The position numbers and the translations under genes are program-made. The notes below the pieces were generated by a model that made no database searches, had not been told where the DNA came from, and saw nothing but the letters and a program-made list of their open reading frames with translations. Below, in pieces: positions 1 through 5,904 of a DNA stretch of 8,340 nucleotides (within the stretch, counting starts at the first letter, position 1; each line of letters starts with the position of its first letter). Source of the stretch: an uncultured Acidimicrobiales bacterium (GTDB taxonomy: Bacteria > Actinomycetota > Acidimicrobiia > Acidimicrobiales > Iamiaceae); contig CALANQ010000276.1 in assembly GCA_937926025.1 (NCBI GenBank), positions 1 through 8,340 of the forward strand. Reading direction: 5' to 3'.

Positions 1-78
1 GGCGGGGCGGTCGTGCTGGTGCCGCTGCTCCCGGGCTGGTCGACCACCGGGCTGTCCGAGGGACGCCAGGGTCGGTGA
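1..78 (+). CDS. hldE: 3' end of an HldE/RfaE-type D-glycero-beta-D-manno-heptose 1-phosphate adenylyltransferase (partial)
   Basis: Reading from base 1, an open frame of 25 codons ends at TGA 76-78. Its peptide has a Gly-Gly, a short hydrophobic strand (VVLVPLLPG) and then W-STTGL. This resembles the extreme C-terminus of the adenylyltransferase domain of HldE/RfaE, where a beta strand, a Pro/Gly turn and an STT motif precede the last helix (the E. coli protein ends with CSTTNII). That enzyme transfers AMP from ATP to heptose 1-phosphate to give ADP-D-glycero-beta-D-manno-heptose in the cytoplasm. It is the step just before HldD, which is encoded 1.3 kb downstream together with GmhB, so the context supports the call. 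Only 25 residues are visible. It cannot be said whether the gene is the two-domain kinase/adenylyltransferase or the stand-alone adenylyltransferase. The gene converges with the GT9 gene, leaving 16 bases between the stop codons. Confidence 0.55.
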   Translation, partial: GGAVVLVPLLPGWSTTGLSEGRQGR

Positions 79-94
79 AGGCTGTTCCGGGGGT

Positions 95-1303
95 TCAGCG
101 CGGCGGTCGGGCCGCCAGCAGCTCCGAGACCACGTCGGCCACCGCCGTCGGGGCGATGCGCTGCATGCACACGTTGTCCCGGCAGGGTGATCGGCGGTCG
201 TTGAACGCGTTGACGCACGGGCTGCACGGCAGGCCGAGCCAGATGGGGTGGCTGCGGGCGGACGTCGGCCCGAAGACCGCCGGTGACTCAGGCCCGAACA
301 GCGGGACGATGTCGATCGGGCTGAGGGCGGCGTAGTGGGCGGGTCCGCTGTCGTTCGTGACCAGGACGTCTGCCTCCCAGTAGAGCGCGAGCAGCTCCGG
401 CATCGTGGTGCGGCCGGCGACCGATCGGCACCGGACGTGGTCGATCCGCCGGACCAGGCGCTCGGCGGCGGCGGCTTCGTCGGACGCCCCCGTGACCAGG
501 ATGCGCAGGTCCTGGTGGCGCTCCAGCAGCGAGCGGGCCAGGTCCACATAGTGGGCCTCGGGCCACCGGCGCAGCGGGACCAGGTCCCCGGCGTTGGGGT
601 TGAGCAGGACGCACGGCGGGCGGTCGTCGGCGTCGACCAGGGCCCGGGCCCGTTCCCGCACGTCGTCGCTGGGAGCGATGGGGTCCGGCGCCTCGAGATC
701 CCACGGCCCGGCGTCGATGGCCGGGAGCTGCTCCACCGGAAGGACCAGCGCTTCCACCAGCGCACGGAACGTGTGGCTGACGTGCTGCAGGGGATTCGCG
801 CTGACCCGCCGAGTCATCAGATCGCCCCGCCCGTGGGCCTCGCCCGAGAACGAGTGCAGGCCGGCGCGCCGGCGTGCGCCGGTGAGGTACAGCAGCGCGG
901 CAGACGAGCGCGAGAAGAACTCCAGGTCGACCCCGGCGTCGATGCGCAGCCGACGGCACCGACGCACCGTCCGGAGGACATCTCGCACCAGGACCCCCAC
1001 CGTCGACGTCCGGATCTCGAGCACGTTGGCTGCCGGGACCACGTCCAGCTCGTCGAGGATGGCCCGGTTCTCGGCGAACACGCACACGTACACCCGGTCC
1101 GGGCCGACGAGCTCCGCCGCTCGGCGCAGGGCCGGAAGGGCGGCCACCGTCGCCCCTTGCTCGGCGAGCTTGATCACCACGATGGCGCGCGGCGGTCCCG
1201 GATCCTCCGGGCGTCCCACGCCCCAGCGCCGGAGCAGGGTGAGGACGGCGCAGGCGGCGCGTCCCGCGGTGGCGTCGATGCGACGCATCCGCTCGATGCC
1301 CAT
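95..1303 (-). CDS. Glycosyltransferase family 9 (heptosyltransferase-like)
   Basis: The product is 402 aa, near the usual 330-400 for GT9 enzymes, which transfer heptose or related sugars from ADP-sugars to a glycan on the cytoplasmic side of the membrane. An N-terminal Rossmann-like half starts at IVVIKLAEQG (residues 41-50). The C-terminal donor-binding half carries NPNAGDLVPLRRWP (235-248), a strand ending VTGASDE (270-276) and the GT9 signature TNDSGPAHYAA (316-326), followed by PLFGPESP (334-341). The Gly-Asp near residue 50 that supplies the catalytic Asp of WaaC-type enzymes is absent: the sequence reads EQGAT, with Glu48 nearby. Four cysteines (360, 363, 374, 379) form a CxxC-x10-CxxxxC cluster near the C-terminus. 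I chose ATG at 1303 because GGGGA lies 8 bases upstream. GTG at 1318 would add 5 residues and has no clear ribosome binding site. The gene diverges from hldD, and with heptose genes on both sides an ADP-heptose donor is likely but not shown. Confidence 0.88.
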   Translation of the reverse strand: MGIERMRRIDATAGRAACAVLTLLRRWGVGRPEDPGPPRAIVVIKLAEQGATVAALPALRRAAELVGPDRVYVCVFAENRAILDELDVVPAANVLEIRTSTVGVLVRDVLRTVRRCRRLRIDAGVDLEFFSRSSAALLYLTGARRRAGLHSFSGEAHGRGDLMTRRVSANPLQHVSHTFRALVEALVLPVEQLPAIDAGPWDLEAPDPIAPSDDVRERARALVDADDRPPCVLLNPNAGDLVPLRRWPEAHYVDLARSLLERHQDLRILVTGASDEAAAAERLVRRIDHVRCRSVAGRTTMPELLALYWEADVLVTNDSGPAHYAALSPIDIVPLFGPESPAVFGPTSARSHPIWLGLPCSPCVNAFNDRRSPCRDNVCMQRIAPTAVADVVSELLAARPPR

Positions 1304-1332
1304 TCGCTGGTTCCCCACGGCTGTCGCAGTGT

Positions 1333-1340
1333 AGGGGTGA
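1333..1340 (+). promoter_or_regulatory. Ribosome binding site of hldD
   Basis: AGGGGTGA lies 4 bases before the GTG at 1345 and matches the 3' end of 16S rRNA well. It supports GTG 1345 as the start, which also places the Rossmann fold at residue 2 as in other HldD proteins. The space between the divergent GT9 and hldD starts is only about 41 bases, so any two promoters must overlap each other or the coding regions. On the minus strand TACACT (1329-1334) could be a -10 box for the GT9 gene, but no convincing -35 goes with it. Confidence 0.5.
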
Positions 1341-1344
1341 GCCG

Positions 1345-2291
1345 GTGATCATCGTGACGGGCGGTGCCGGGTTCATCGGCTCCCGCCTGGTCCGGTCCCT
1401 GGTCGGCGATGGTCACGAGGTCGTCGTGGTCGACGACGCAACCGGTGAAGGCCCGGGCGGCACCCTCCACGGGGTCGACGTCGAAGACCACGTCGGCCAG
1501 GAGGCCTTCCGGGCGGCGCTCGCCCGCCCGAACGCGCTCCGCGGCGTCGACGTCGTCCTTCACCAGGGCGCCTGCTCGGACACCACGGAGGCCGACGAGA
1601 CGTTCCTCTGGGACAACAACGTGCGCTACTCGGTGTCGGTCCTCGACGCCTGTCAGCGCGATCGCGTGCCGCTCGTGTACGCGTCCTCCGCTGCTGTCCA
1701 CGGCCGGGGTGTCGGGGGGGAGGACCCGCTCAACGGGTACGCGCGGTCGAAGGCGGCGGTCGACGCCGTGGTGCGGGAGCGCACGCCGGGCCGCCGGGCC
1801 CCCATCGTGGGGCTGCGGTACTTCAACGTCTACGGACCGGGTGAGCGGCACAAGGGGCCGATGGCCAGCATGGTCCTCCAGGTCGACGACCAGATCCGCT
1901 CCTCGGGGGTGGCCCGCCTGTTCGGCGCGGGGGAGGGCGCCGAGGCCGGTCAGCACCGGCGGGGCAGCCCGGGGGGGTCTTCGTGTCCGTCGACGATGTG
2001 GTGGCGGTGGTCCGGTGGTTCGCCGAGGGACCCGACCGCAGCGGCATCGTCGACTGCGGGACCGGGACGAGCCGCACGTTCGAGGACCTGGCGAGCGCCG
2101 TGATCGCCAGGCGGGGTGTCGGTCGGATCGAGTACGTGCCCTTCCCGGAGTCGTTGAAGGGCCGCTACCAGGCCGCCACCTGCGCTGACCTCGGGCCGCT
2201 GCGCCGCGCCGGCTGGGCGCGACCCTTCACGCCGCTCGAGGACGGTGTCCGCCGCTACCTGGAACGGCTCGACGCGGAGGCTGCCCGGTGA
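1345..2291 (+). CDS. hldD: ADP-L-glycero-D-manno-heptose 6-epimerase, interrupted by an apparent -1 frame change at a G7 run
   Basis: HldD is an NADP-dependent extended SDR that epimerises C6 of ADP-D-glycero-beta-D-manno-heptose, the last step of ADP-heptose synthesis. The first frame (1345-1977, 211 codons) has the nucleotide-binding GGAGFIG (residues 6-12), HQGACSDTTE (73-82), DNN (90-92), YASSAA (112-117), YARSK (Tyr132, Lys136) and RYFNVYGPGERHKGPMAS (158-175). Lys170 aligns with the second catalytic residue of E. coli HldD (Lys178). The rest of the protein (SVDDVV, then EYVPFPESLKGRYQA and a C-terminal ADLGPLRRAGW) lies in another frame, from 1977 to the TGA at 2289-2291. Joined by a -1 step in the G7 run at 1971-1977 this gives 315 aa, close to the usual 310 or so. 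Without the shift the first frame continues out of family to 2103 (252 aa). The junction reads GSPGGVFVSVDDV where homologues have an Arg-Asp-Phe-Val segment, so extra residues and the loss of that Asp suggest local damage or error. The stop overlaps the gmhB start (GTGA), indicating translational coupling. Confidence 0.88.
1971..1977 (+). other. G7 run at the hldD frame switch (perfect -1 slippery heptamer)
   Basis: Seven consecutive G occupy the last base of a CCG codon and two in-frame GGG codons (1972-1974, 1975-1977). Both glycyl-tRNAs could slip back one base and re-pair perfectly, after which translation reads GTC TTC GTG TCC GTC GAC GAT in the frame that encodes the HldD C-terminus. 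One extra G in this run would give the same result without slippage. Which of sequencing error, variable tract, programmed frameshift or mutation applies cannot be decided from the sequence alone. Confidence 0.6.
1989..2054 (+). repeat. 10-bp perfect inverted repeat downstream of the G7 run
   Basis: GTCGACGATG at 1989-1998 is exactly complementary to CATCGTCGAC at 2045-2054, with 46 bases between. A nested GGTCC (2009-2013) can pair with GGACC (2028-2032). The first arm starts 11 bases after the G7 run, roughly where a stimulatory structure for ribosomal slippage would sit. Both arms are coding sequence in a very GC-rich gene, so chance pairing is a real possibility. Confidence 0.4.
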
Positions 2292-2833
2292 CCCGCCCCA
2301 TCGCCCACGTGGTGCTCGATCGCGACGGTGTGCTGAACCGCCCGGTCGAGGGCTGGCTGGCGTCGGTGGACGAGTGGGTGTGGGAGCGCGGCGCGCTGGC
2401 CGGGCTGGCCCGGCTGGCGGTGGCCCGGGTGCGGGTCTCCATCGCCACCAACCAGTCGGGCATCGGCCGGGGGACGGTGACCGAGGCCGAGGTGGGTGCG
2501 GTGCACCGGTGGCTCGCCGAGGATCTCCGGCGCCGCGAGGTGGACCTGGTCGGGATCTTCTGCTGCCCTCATGCGCCCGGGGACGGCTGCCGCTGCCGCA
2601 AGCCTCGGCCCCTCTTGGTGGAGGAGGCGGTCCTTGCCTCCGGTGTGCCGGCGGCGCAGGCGGTCCTGGTGGGGGACAGCGTCCGGGACATCCAGGCGGC
2701 GCACGCCGTCGGCGTGGGGGCCGTCCTCGTCGGGCCTGATGCCGATGGTCGAGGCACGGCGGTCGAGCTGGCCGGGGTCGGTCGGGCCGCCGACCTGGAC
2801 GAGGCGCTGGCCGGGCTCGGCCTGCCGTCGTGA
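2288..2833 (+). CDS. gmhB: D-glycero-beta-D-manno-heptose 1,7-bisphosphate 7-phosphatase
   Basis: This 181-aa protein belongs to the HAD phosphatase superfamily and has the normal length for GmhB, which removes the C7 phosphate of heptose 1,7-bisphosphate before adenylylation by HldE. Motif I is LDRDGVLN (10-17), with nucleophile Asp11 and acid/base Asp13. Motif II is TNQSGIGRG (54-62). The GmhB zinc loop is present as CPH (93-95) and CRC (101-103), giving Cys93, His95, Cys101 and Cys103, followed by RKPRP with Lys105. Motif III/IV is VGDSVRDI (128-135), with Asp130 and Asp134. All catalytic and metal ligands are therefore intact. Starting at GTG 2288, the gene overlaps the hldD stop by four bases, so the two are probably co-translated. 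The match to the beta-anomer (ADP) branch rather than the alpha-anomer (GDP) branch is inferred from the hldD and hldE neighbours. Confidence 0.93.
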   Translation: MTRPIAHVVLDRDGVLNRPVEGWLASVDEWVWERGALAGLARLAVARVRVSIATNQSGIGRGTVTEAEVGAVHRWLAEDLRRREVDLVGIFCCPHAPGDGCRCRKPRPLLVEEAVLASGVPAAQAVLVGDSVRDIQAAHAVGVGAVLVGPDADGRGTAVELAGVGRAADLDEALAGLGLPS

Positions 2834-2850
2834 CCGATCCCCATCGGGTC
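2832..2850 (+). terminator. Hairpin at the gmhB stop, possible weak terminator
   Basis: GACCGAT (2832-2838) pairs with ATCGGGTC (2843-2850) around a CCCC loop, with one bulged G. This gives 7 base pairs starting inside the gmhB stop codon. No T run follows, so intrinsic termination is uncertain. The position between gmhB and a gene that seems to have its own promoter fits an attenuating role. Confidence 0.3.
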
Positions 2851-2873
2851 CCAGCGCCGAGCGGTGCTTGGCT

Positions 2874-2899
2874 GTCCCGCGGGACCGAGCCGCTAACGT
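2874..2899 (+). promoter_or_regulatory. Candidate leaderless promoter of the GT2 gene with a 12-bp palindrome
   Basis: TAACGT (2894-2899) fits the actinobacterial TAnnnT -10 box and ends 7 bases before the GTG at 2907, so transcription would begin at or next to the start codon. No Shine-Dalgarno sequence precedes that GTG, which agrees with a leaderless transcript. The perfect palindrome GTCCCGCGGGAC (2874-2885) covers the spacer and -35 area and could be an operator, though in DNA this GC-rich it may be chance. No clear -35 hexamer was seen. Confidence 0.4.
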
Positions 2900-2906
2900 C
2901 GACTCG

Positions 2907-3950
2907 GTGAGGGATCCTGCGGAGCACCACGAGATCCGGCGTGACCGGGTCAGCGTGGTGCTCGCCACCTTCAACGGCTCCCGCTACGTGGCCGAGCAGC
3001 TGGCCTCGCTCGTCGAGCAGACGCGCCAGCCCGACGAGGTCGTCGTCGTCGACGATGCCTCCGACGACGGCACGGTTGCCCTGGTCGAGGCGTTCGCCGA
3101 GCGTTCACCCGCCCCGGTGCGCCTCGTGGCCCGCTCGGAGCACCGGGGCACCTGGGCCACGTTCGAGGAGGGTCTGCGACGGGCCACGGGCGACGTGTTG
3201 GTGGTCTGCGACCAGGACGATCACTGGGCTCCCGAGAAGCTGGAGGTGCTGTTGCGGGGGCTGGCCGAGCGGCCGGATGCACTGATGGCGTTCTCCGATG
3301 CCCGCCTCATCGACCCACACTCGCGCGTGATCGGCCGATCCCGCTGGCGGGTCGCCGGCTTCTCGCCCCGCAACGTCCAGCTGGTATCGCTCGACCCCTT
3401 CGGTCAGCTCCTGTCGCACCAGGCCGTGTCGGGGTGCACCATGGCCATCCGCGCCGACCTCCTCCCGGCCCTGCTGCCGTTCCCGGCCGACGTCCACCCC
3501 GGACTGCCGCGGATGATGTACGACCGATGGATGTCGCTGATGGCCGCAGCGGCGGGCCCGGTGGTCACGGTGCCCGAGAAGTTGGTCGACTACCGCATCC
3601 ACCCGGCCCAGCAGAGCGGCATCCGGGCGTTCCGCGCCCGACGGCTCGCGCCCCGCACCGCGCTGTTGGCTGCGCAGTTCGTGCACCGGCGGGCCGAGGT
3701 GAACCGCCGGCTCGGCTACCACGCCGCACACCTCGAGGAGATCCGCAAGCGGCTGGAGGCCGCCGACCTGGCCGACGGCGAGACCCTGGCCCGGCTGGCG
3801 GCGGCCCAGCGCCACCTCCGGATGCGCGGTGCGCTCGGCGCGGTCCGCCGCCGTCGGATCCGGGTGGTCAGCGCGGAGTACCGCCGCCTCGACGGCTACC
3901 GCCGGTTCTCCTTGGGGCTGGCTTCGGCGCTGGCCGACATCGTTCGCTGA
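2907..3950 (+). CDS. Glycosyltransferase family 2 (GT-A fold)
   Basis: The 347-aa product is an inverting GT-A transferase of the kind that builds cell-surface glycans from nucleotide-sugar donors in the cytoplasm. It opens with VSVVLATFNGSRYVAEQLASL (15-35, typical of GT2), then VVVVDDASDDGT (45-56, Asp49 and Asp50 binding the nucleotide). The metal-binding segment is CDQDDHW (101-107), an acceptor-site strand is VSGCTMAIR (174-182), and YDRW (205-208) lies where the catalytic acidic residue is expected. DYRIHPAQQSG (228-238) resembles the end of the catalytic domain in rhamnosyltransferase-like GT2 enzymes. An Arg-rich, helical tail of about 110 residues follows, with no obvious transmembrane segment. 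The frame is open far upstream into gmhB, but GTG 2907 places the fold 14 residues in and follows a -10 box. The start is 73 bases after gmhB. Donor and acceptor sugars cannot be assigned. Confidence 0.88.
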   Translation: MRDPAEHHEIRRDRVSVVLATFNGSRYVAEQLASLVEQTRQPDEVVVVDDASDDGTVALVEAFAERSPAPVRLVARSEHRGTWATFEEGLRRATGDVLVVCDQDDHWAPEKLEVLLRGLAERPDALMAFSDARLIDPHSRVIGRSRWRVAGFSPRNVQLVSLDPFGQLLSHQAVSGCTMAIRADLLPALLPFPADVHPGLPRMMYDRWMSLMAAAAGPVVTVPEKLVDYRIHPAQQSGIRAFRARRLAPRTALLAAQFVHRRAEVNRRLGYHAAHLEEIRKRLEAADLADGETLARLAAAQRHLRMRGALGAVRRRRIRVVSAEYRRLDGYRRFSLGLASALADIVR

Positions 3951-3957
3951 GAACGCA

Positions 3958-3987
3958 CGGTGCCCGCCCCCGGAGGGACGGGCACCG
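3958..3987. terminator. Strong hairpin between convergent genes
   Basis: CGGTGCCCG (3958-3966) pairs perfectly with CGGGCACCG (3979-3987), 9 bp with a 12-base loop that can itself form a small CCC/GGG stem. It begins 8 bases after the GT2 stop. No T tract follows, which is common for terminators in high-GC actinobacteria. It may also block read-through from the opposing SDR gene. Confidence 0.6.
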
Positions 3988-4001
3988 GAGCGCAGATCGT
4001 T

Positions 4002-4016
4002 TGCCGCAAGGCGGCA
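4002..4016 (-). terminator. Hairpin just downstream of the SDR stop
   Basis: TGCCGC (4002-4007) and GCGGCA (4011-4016) pair around a 3-base loop. On the minus strand this stem begins 3 bases after the SDR stop codon and is followed by AAAC rather than T residues. With the larger stem at 3958-3987 it probably makes a two-hairpin barrier between the convergent genes. Confidence 0.4.
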
Positions 4017-4019
4017 GGC

Positions 4020-4919
4020 TCAGCCGCCGAGGGCCTTCAGCGTGCCCATGAGCTCCTCGGTGAGGTTCGCGGGGACGGCGTAGCCGTCCTCGTTGCGGAT
4101 CTCGTCGAAGTGGTCGCGGATGTCCTCGACCGTGAGGGACTCGGTGTCGGTCCAGCCCTGCGTCACACCGGTGAACACGCGGGCCACGTGACCGCCGCCG
4201 CACGAGTAGACCTCGCCCGACACCGGCACGTCCTCGTGGGCCAGCCAGGCCACGACGGGGGTGATGAACTCGGGGTTGAGCTTGTCGGCCATGGCGCCGA
4301 GGAGCTCCTCGGTCATGCGGGTCTTGGCCACCGGGGCGATGGCGTTGGCCTTGATGTTGTTCTTCGCACCCTCGACGGCGAGGACCCGGGTGAAGCCCAC
4401 CAGGCCGGCCTTGGCGGCGCCGTAGTTGGTCTGGCCGAAGTTGCCGAAGATGCCCGCGGCCGAGGAGGTGTTGACGATGCGGCCGTAGTTCTGGTCGCGC
4501 ATGAGGTTCCAGGCGGCGTGGGTGACGTAGAAGGCGCCCTTGAGGTGCACGTCGATGACCGGCTCGAGCAGCTCGGGGGTCATGTTCTTGAACGACGAGT
4601 CCCGGAGGATGCCGGCGTTGTTGATGACGATGTCGACCCGGCCGAAGCTGTCGAGCGCCGTCTGGATGATGGCCTGGCCGCCCTCGGGGGTGGCCACGGT
4701 GTCGTAGTTGGCGACGGCGTCGCCGCCGGCGGCCTTGATCTCGTCGACCACCTGCTGGGCTGCCGTGTGCGAGCCGCCCTGACCGTCGACGGAGCCGCCG
4801 AGGTCGTTGACGACGATCAGCGCACCGCGCTTGGCCAGCTCGAGGGCGTGCGATCGGCCGAGGCCGCCGCCGGCGCCGGTGATGACTGCGACCTTGCCGT
4901 CGTATCCGAGTTCAGCCAT
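4020..4919 (-). CDS. Short-chain dehydrogenase, MFE-2/HSD17B4-like (3R)-hydroxyacyl-CoA dehydrogenase type
   Basis: The 299-aa product is an NAD(P)-dependent SDR. TGAGGGLGR (14-22) is the cofactor loop and NNAG (100-103) the structural motif. The catalytic residues are Ser153, Tyr166 and Lys170 (SSAAGIFGNFGQTNYGAAK, 152-170). NDLGGSVDGQG (38-48) and the SGIYGNFGQ-like segment closely resemble the dehydrogenase domain of peroxisomal multifunctional enzyme 2 (HSD17B4). His125 stands where many SDRs have Asn, as it does in that family. This suggests oxidation of 3-hydroxyacyl-CoA in fatty acid or sterol side-chain breakdown, but specificity is inferred. A C-terminal extension of about 50 residues after the SDR core is normal for the group. 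I chose ATG 4919 because AGGAG lies 11 bases upstream and the protein begins like its relatives. GTG 4964 would add 15 residues. It does not look functionally linked to the heptose genes. Confidence 0.88.
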   Translation of the reverse strand: MAELGYDGKVAVITGAGGGLGRSHALELAKRGALIVVNDLGGSVDGQGGSHTAAQQVVDEIKAAGGDAVANYDTVATPEGGQAIIQTALDSFGRVDIVINNAGILRDSSFKNMTPELLEPVIDVHLKGAFYVTHAAWNLMRDQNYGRIVNTSSAAGIFGNFGQTNYGAAKAGLVGFTRVLAVEGAKNNIKANAIAPVAKTRMTEELLGAMADKLNPEFITPVVAWLAHEDVPVSGEVYSCGGGHVARVFTGVTQGWTDTESLTVEDIRDHFDEIRNEDGYAVPANLTEELMGTLKALGG

Positions 4920-4962
4920 GGTGTCGTGTGCTCCTGGAAGGGTCGTTGCGGAAGAGGCGGCC

Positions 4963-4968
4963 ACGGTA
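4963..4968 (-). promoter_or_regulatory. Candidate -10 box of the SDR gene
   Basis: On the minus strand TACCGT lies 43 bases before the SDR start, leaving a leader of about 37 bases that contains AGGAG. It matches TAnnnT. No clear -35 was found, and the SDR may instead be transcribed from the membrane-protein gene 61 bases upstream. Confidence 0.25.
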
Positions 4969-4980
4969 GCGGCGGCCCCT

Positions 4981-5862
4981 TCAGGAGGGCGAACCGCTGC
5001 GCCGGCTGGAGGCGAGGCTCACCGCGGTCCACCAGGCGGCGACCGCCAGCAGGGATGCCGCCACCGCGCGGGTGCTGCCGCCGACCTGGTGCTGGAGCCC
5101 GGCGGAGCGGGCCACCACGGCGGCGGCAGCGGCCACCACCAGGGCCGTGGCCGCCGCCCACGGCCACCGCACCGGGCCGTCGGAGGCCGTCCGTCGGAGC
5201 AGCCGGCGATCGACCAGCGGCCAGCACGCCACCATGGCCGTGACGGCGACCACCGCCACCGATCCGGCGGGCCGGCCGCGGAACCCGTGGCCGGCGCCCC
5301 AGGCCAGGGCGGTGAACGGGGCCAGCCAGGAACCGGCGAGGAGCCGGGCCGCCCCGGTCCGCCCAACGGCGGCGCTGACGGCGCCCGCCACGATCGACAC
5401 CGCCACCGACCCCGTGATCACCAGGACCTCCTCGGTGTCGGGCACGCACAGCCACAGGGCACCGCCGACCACCAGGAACACCGCCCCCATCGCCGGGGCG
5501 GGGAGCCGGCCCGGGAGGGATCGGTCTGCGGCCAGGAGGAGCAGGCCGGAGGCGCCCACCACCAGCACCACGGTCCCGCCCTCGGCCCGGAGATCGAGCA
5601 GCAGCGCACCGAGGCCGGCGAGCGCCAGCAGCCGGCCGGCCCGTCCCGAGCGCCCGCCGCCGACCGCCAGGACGGCCACGCCGAGCACCACCCACCCGCT
5701 GGCCCGCTCGGGCACCAAGGCGATGATCGCAGCGAGCGACGCGGCGCCGAGGGCCCAGCGCGGGCGTCGCACCGCCAGGACCACGGCCAGCGCGACGGCT
5801 CCGGCGACGGCCGCCTGGACCGCGAACTCGGCGTGCCAGCGCGCCGCCAGGGCGGTGTTCAC
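4981..5862 (-). CDS. Polytopic membrane protein of unknown function
   Basis: The product is about 293 aa, almost entirely Ala/Val/Leu/Gly-rich hydrophobic stretches separated by short Arg-containing loops. Likely membrane segments lie near residues 13-31, 36-50, 54-68, 77-91, 96-111, 124-140, 144-166, 173-192, 201-216, 235-251 and 267-285, so about 9 to 11 spans. No catalytic motif or recognisable family signature was seen, and the protein ends in a short Ser/Arg tail. Start choice is uncertain. GTG 5862 gives a compact N-terminus shortly before the first span. GTG 5916 would add 18 Pro/Gly-rich residues and would overlap the likely asnB promoter. Neither has a good ribosome binding site. The frame, length and hydrophobicity pattern support a real gene on this strand. 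Its place between an SDR and asnB gives no firm clue. A role in envelope glycan handling is possible but unproven. Confidence 0.65.
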   Translation of the reverse strand: MNTALAARWHAEFAVQAAVAGAVALAVVLAVRRPRWALGAASLAAIIALVPERASGWVVLGVAVLAVGGGRSGRAGRLLALAGLGALLLDLRAEGGTVVLVVGASGLLLLAADRSLPGRLPAPAMGAVFLVVGGALWLCVPDTEEVLVITGSVAVSIVAGAVSAAVGRTGAARLLAGSWLAPFTALAWGAGHGFRGRPAGSVAVVAVTAMVACWPLVDRRLLRRTASDGPVRWPWAAATALVVAAAAAVVARSAGLQHQVGGSTRAVAASLLAVAAWWTAVSLASSRRSGSPS

Positions 5863-5904
5863 GGCAGCGCGACCGGGCGGTTCGGGAAGCGGGGTCGCAC
5901 CCCC

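Noticed and set aside
335..1348. Long plus-strand open frame opposite the GT9 gene
   Set aside because: Antisense shadow with no recognisable motif; the minus-strand frame is clearly GT9.
288..1376. Long minus-strand open frame overlapping the GT9 gene
   Set aside because: Its translation is a Pro/Arg/Gly-rich out-of-frame reading of the GT9 gene, typical of high-GC shadow frames, while the GT9 frame carries clear family motifs.
1714..1720. A second G7 run in hldD
   Set aside because: It reads in frame as Gly-Gly-Glu between family motifs that stay in register on both sides, so it does not disturb the gene, though it could be equally error-prone.
2496..2906. N-terminal extension of the GT2 frame into gmhB
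   Set aside because: The extension is a shifted reading of gmhB with Trp/Arg/Ser-rich composition; the GT2 fold begins shortly after GTG 2907.
1950..2930. Long minus-strand open frame across the hldD 3' part and gmhB
   Set aside because: The translation is low-complexity Pro/Arg, and the plus strand encodes conserved HldD and GmhB motifs.
3960..5243. 427-codon plus-strand frame opposite the SDR gene
   Set aside because: Antisense shadow rich in Gly, Val, Asp and His with no family features; the SDR on the minus strand is unambiguous.
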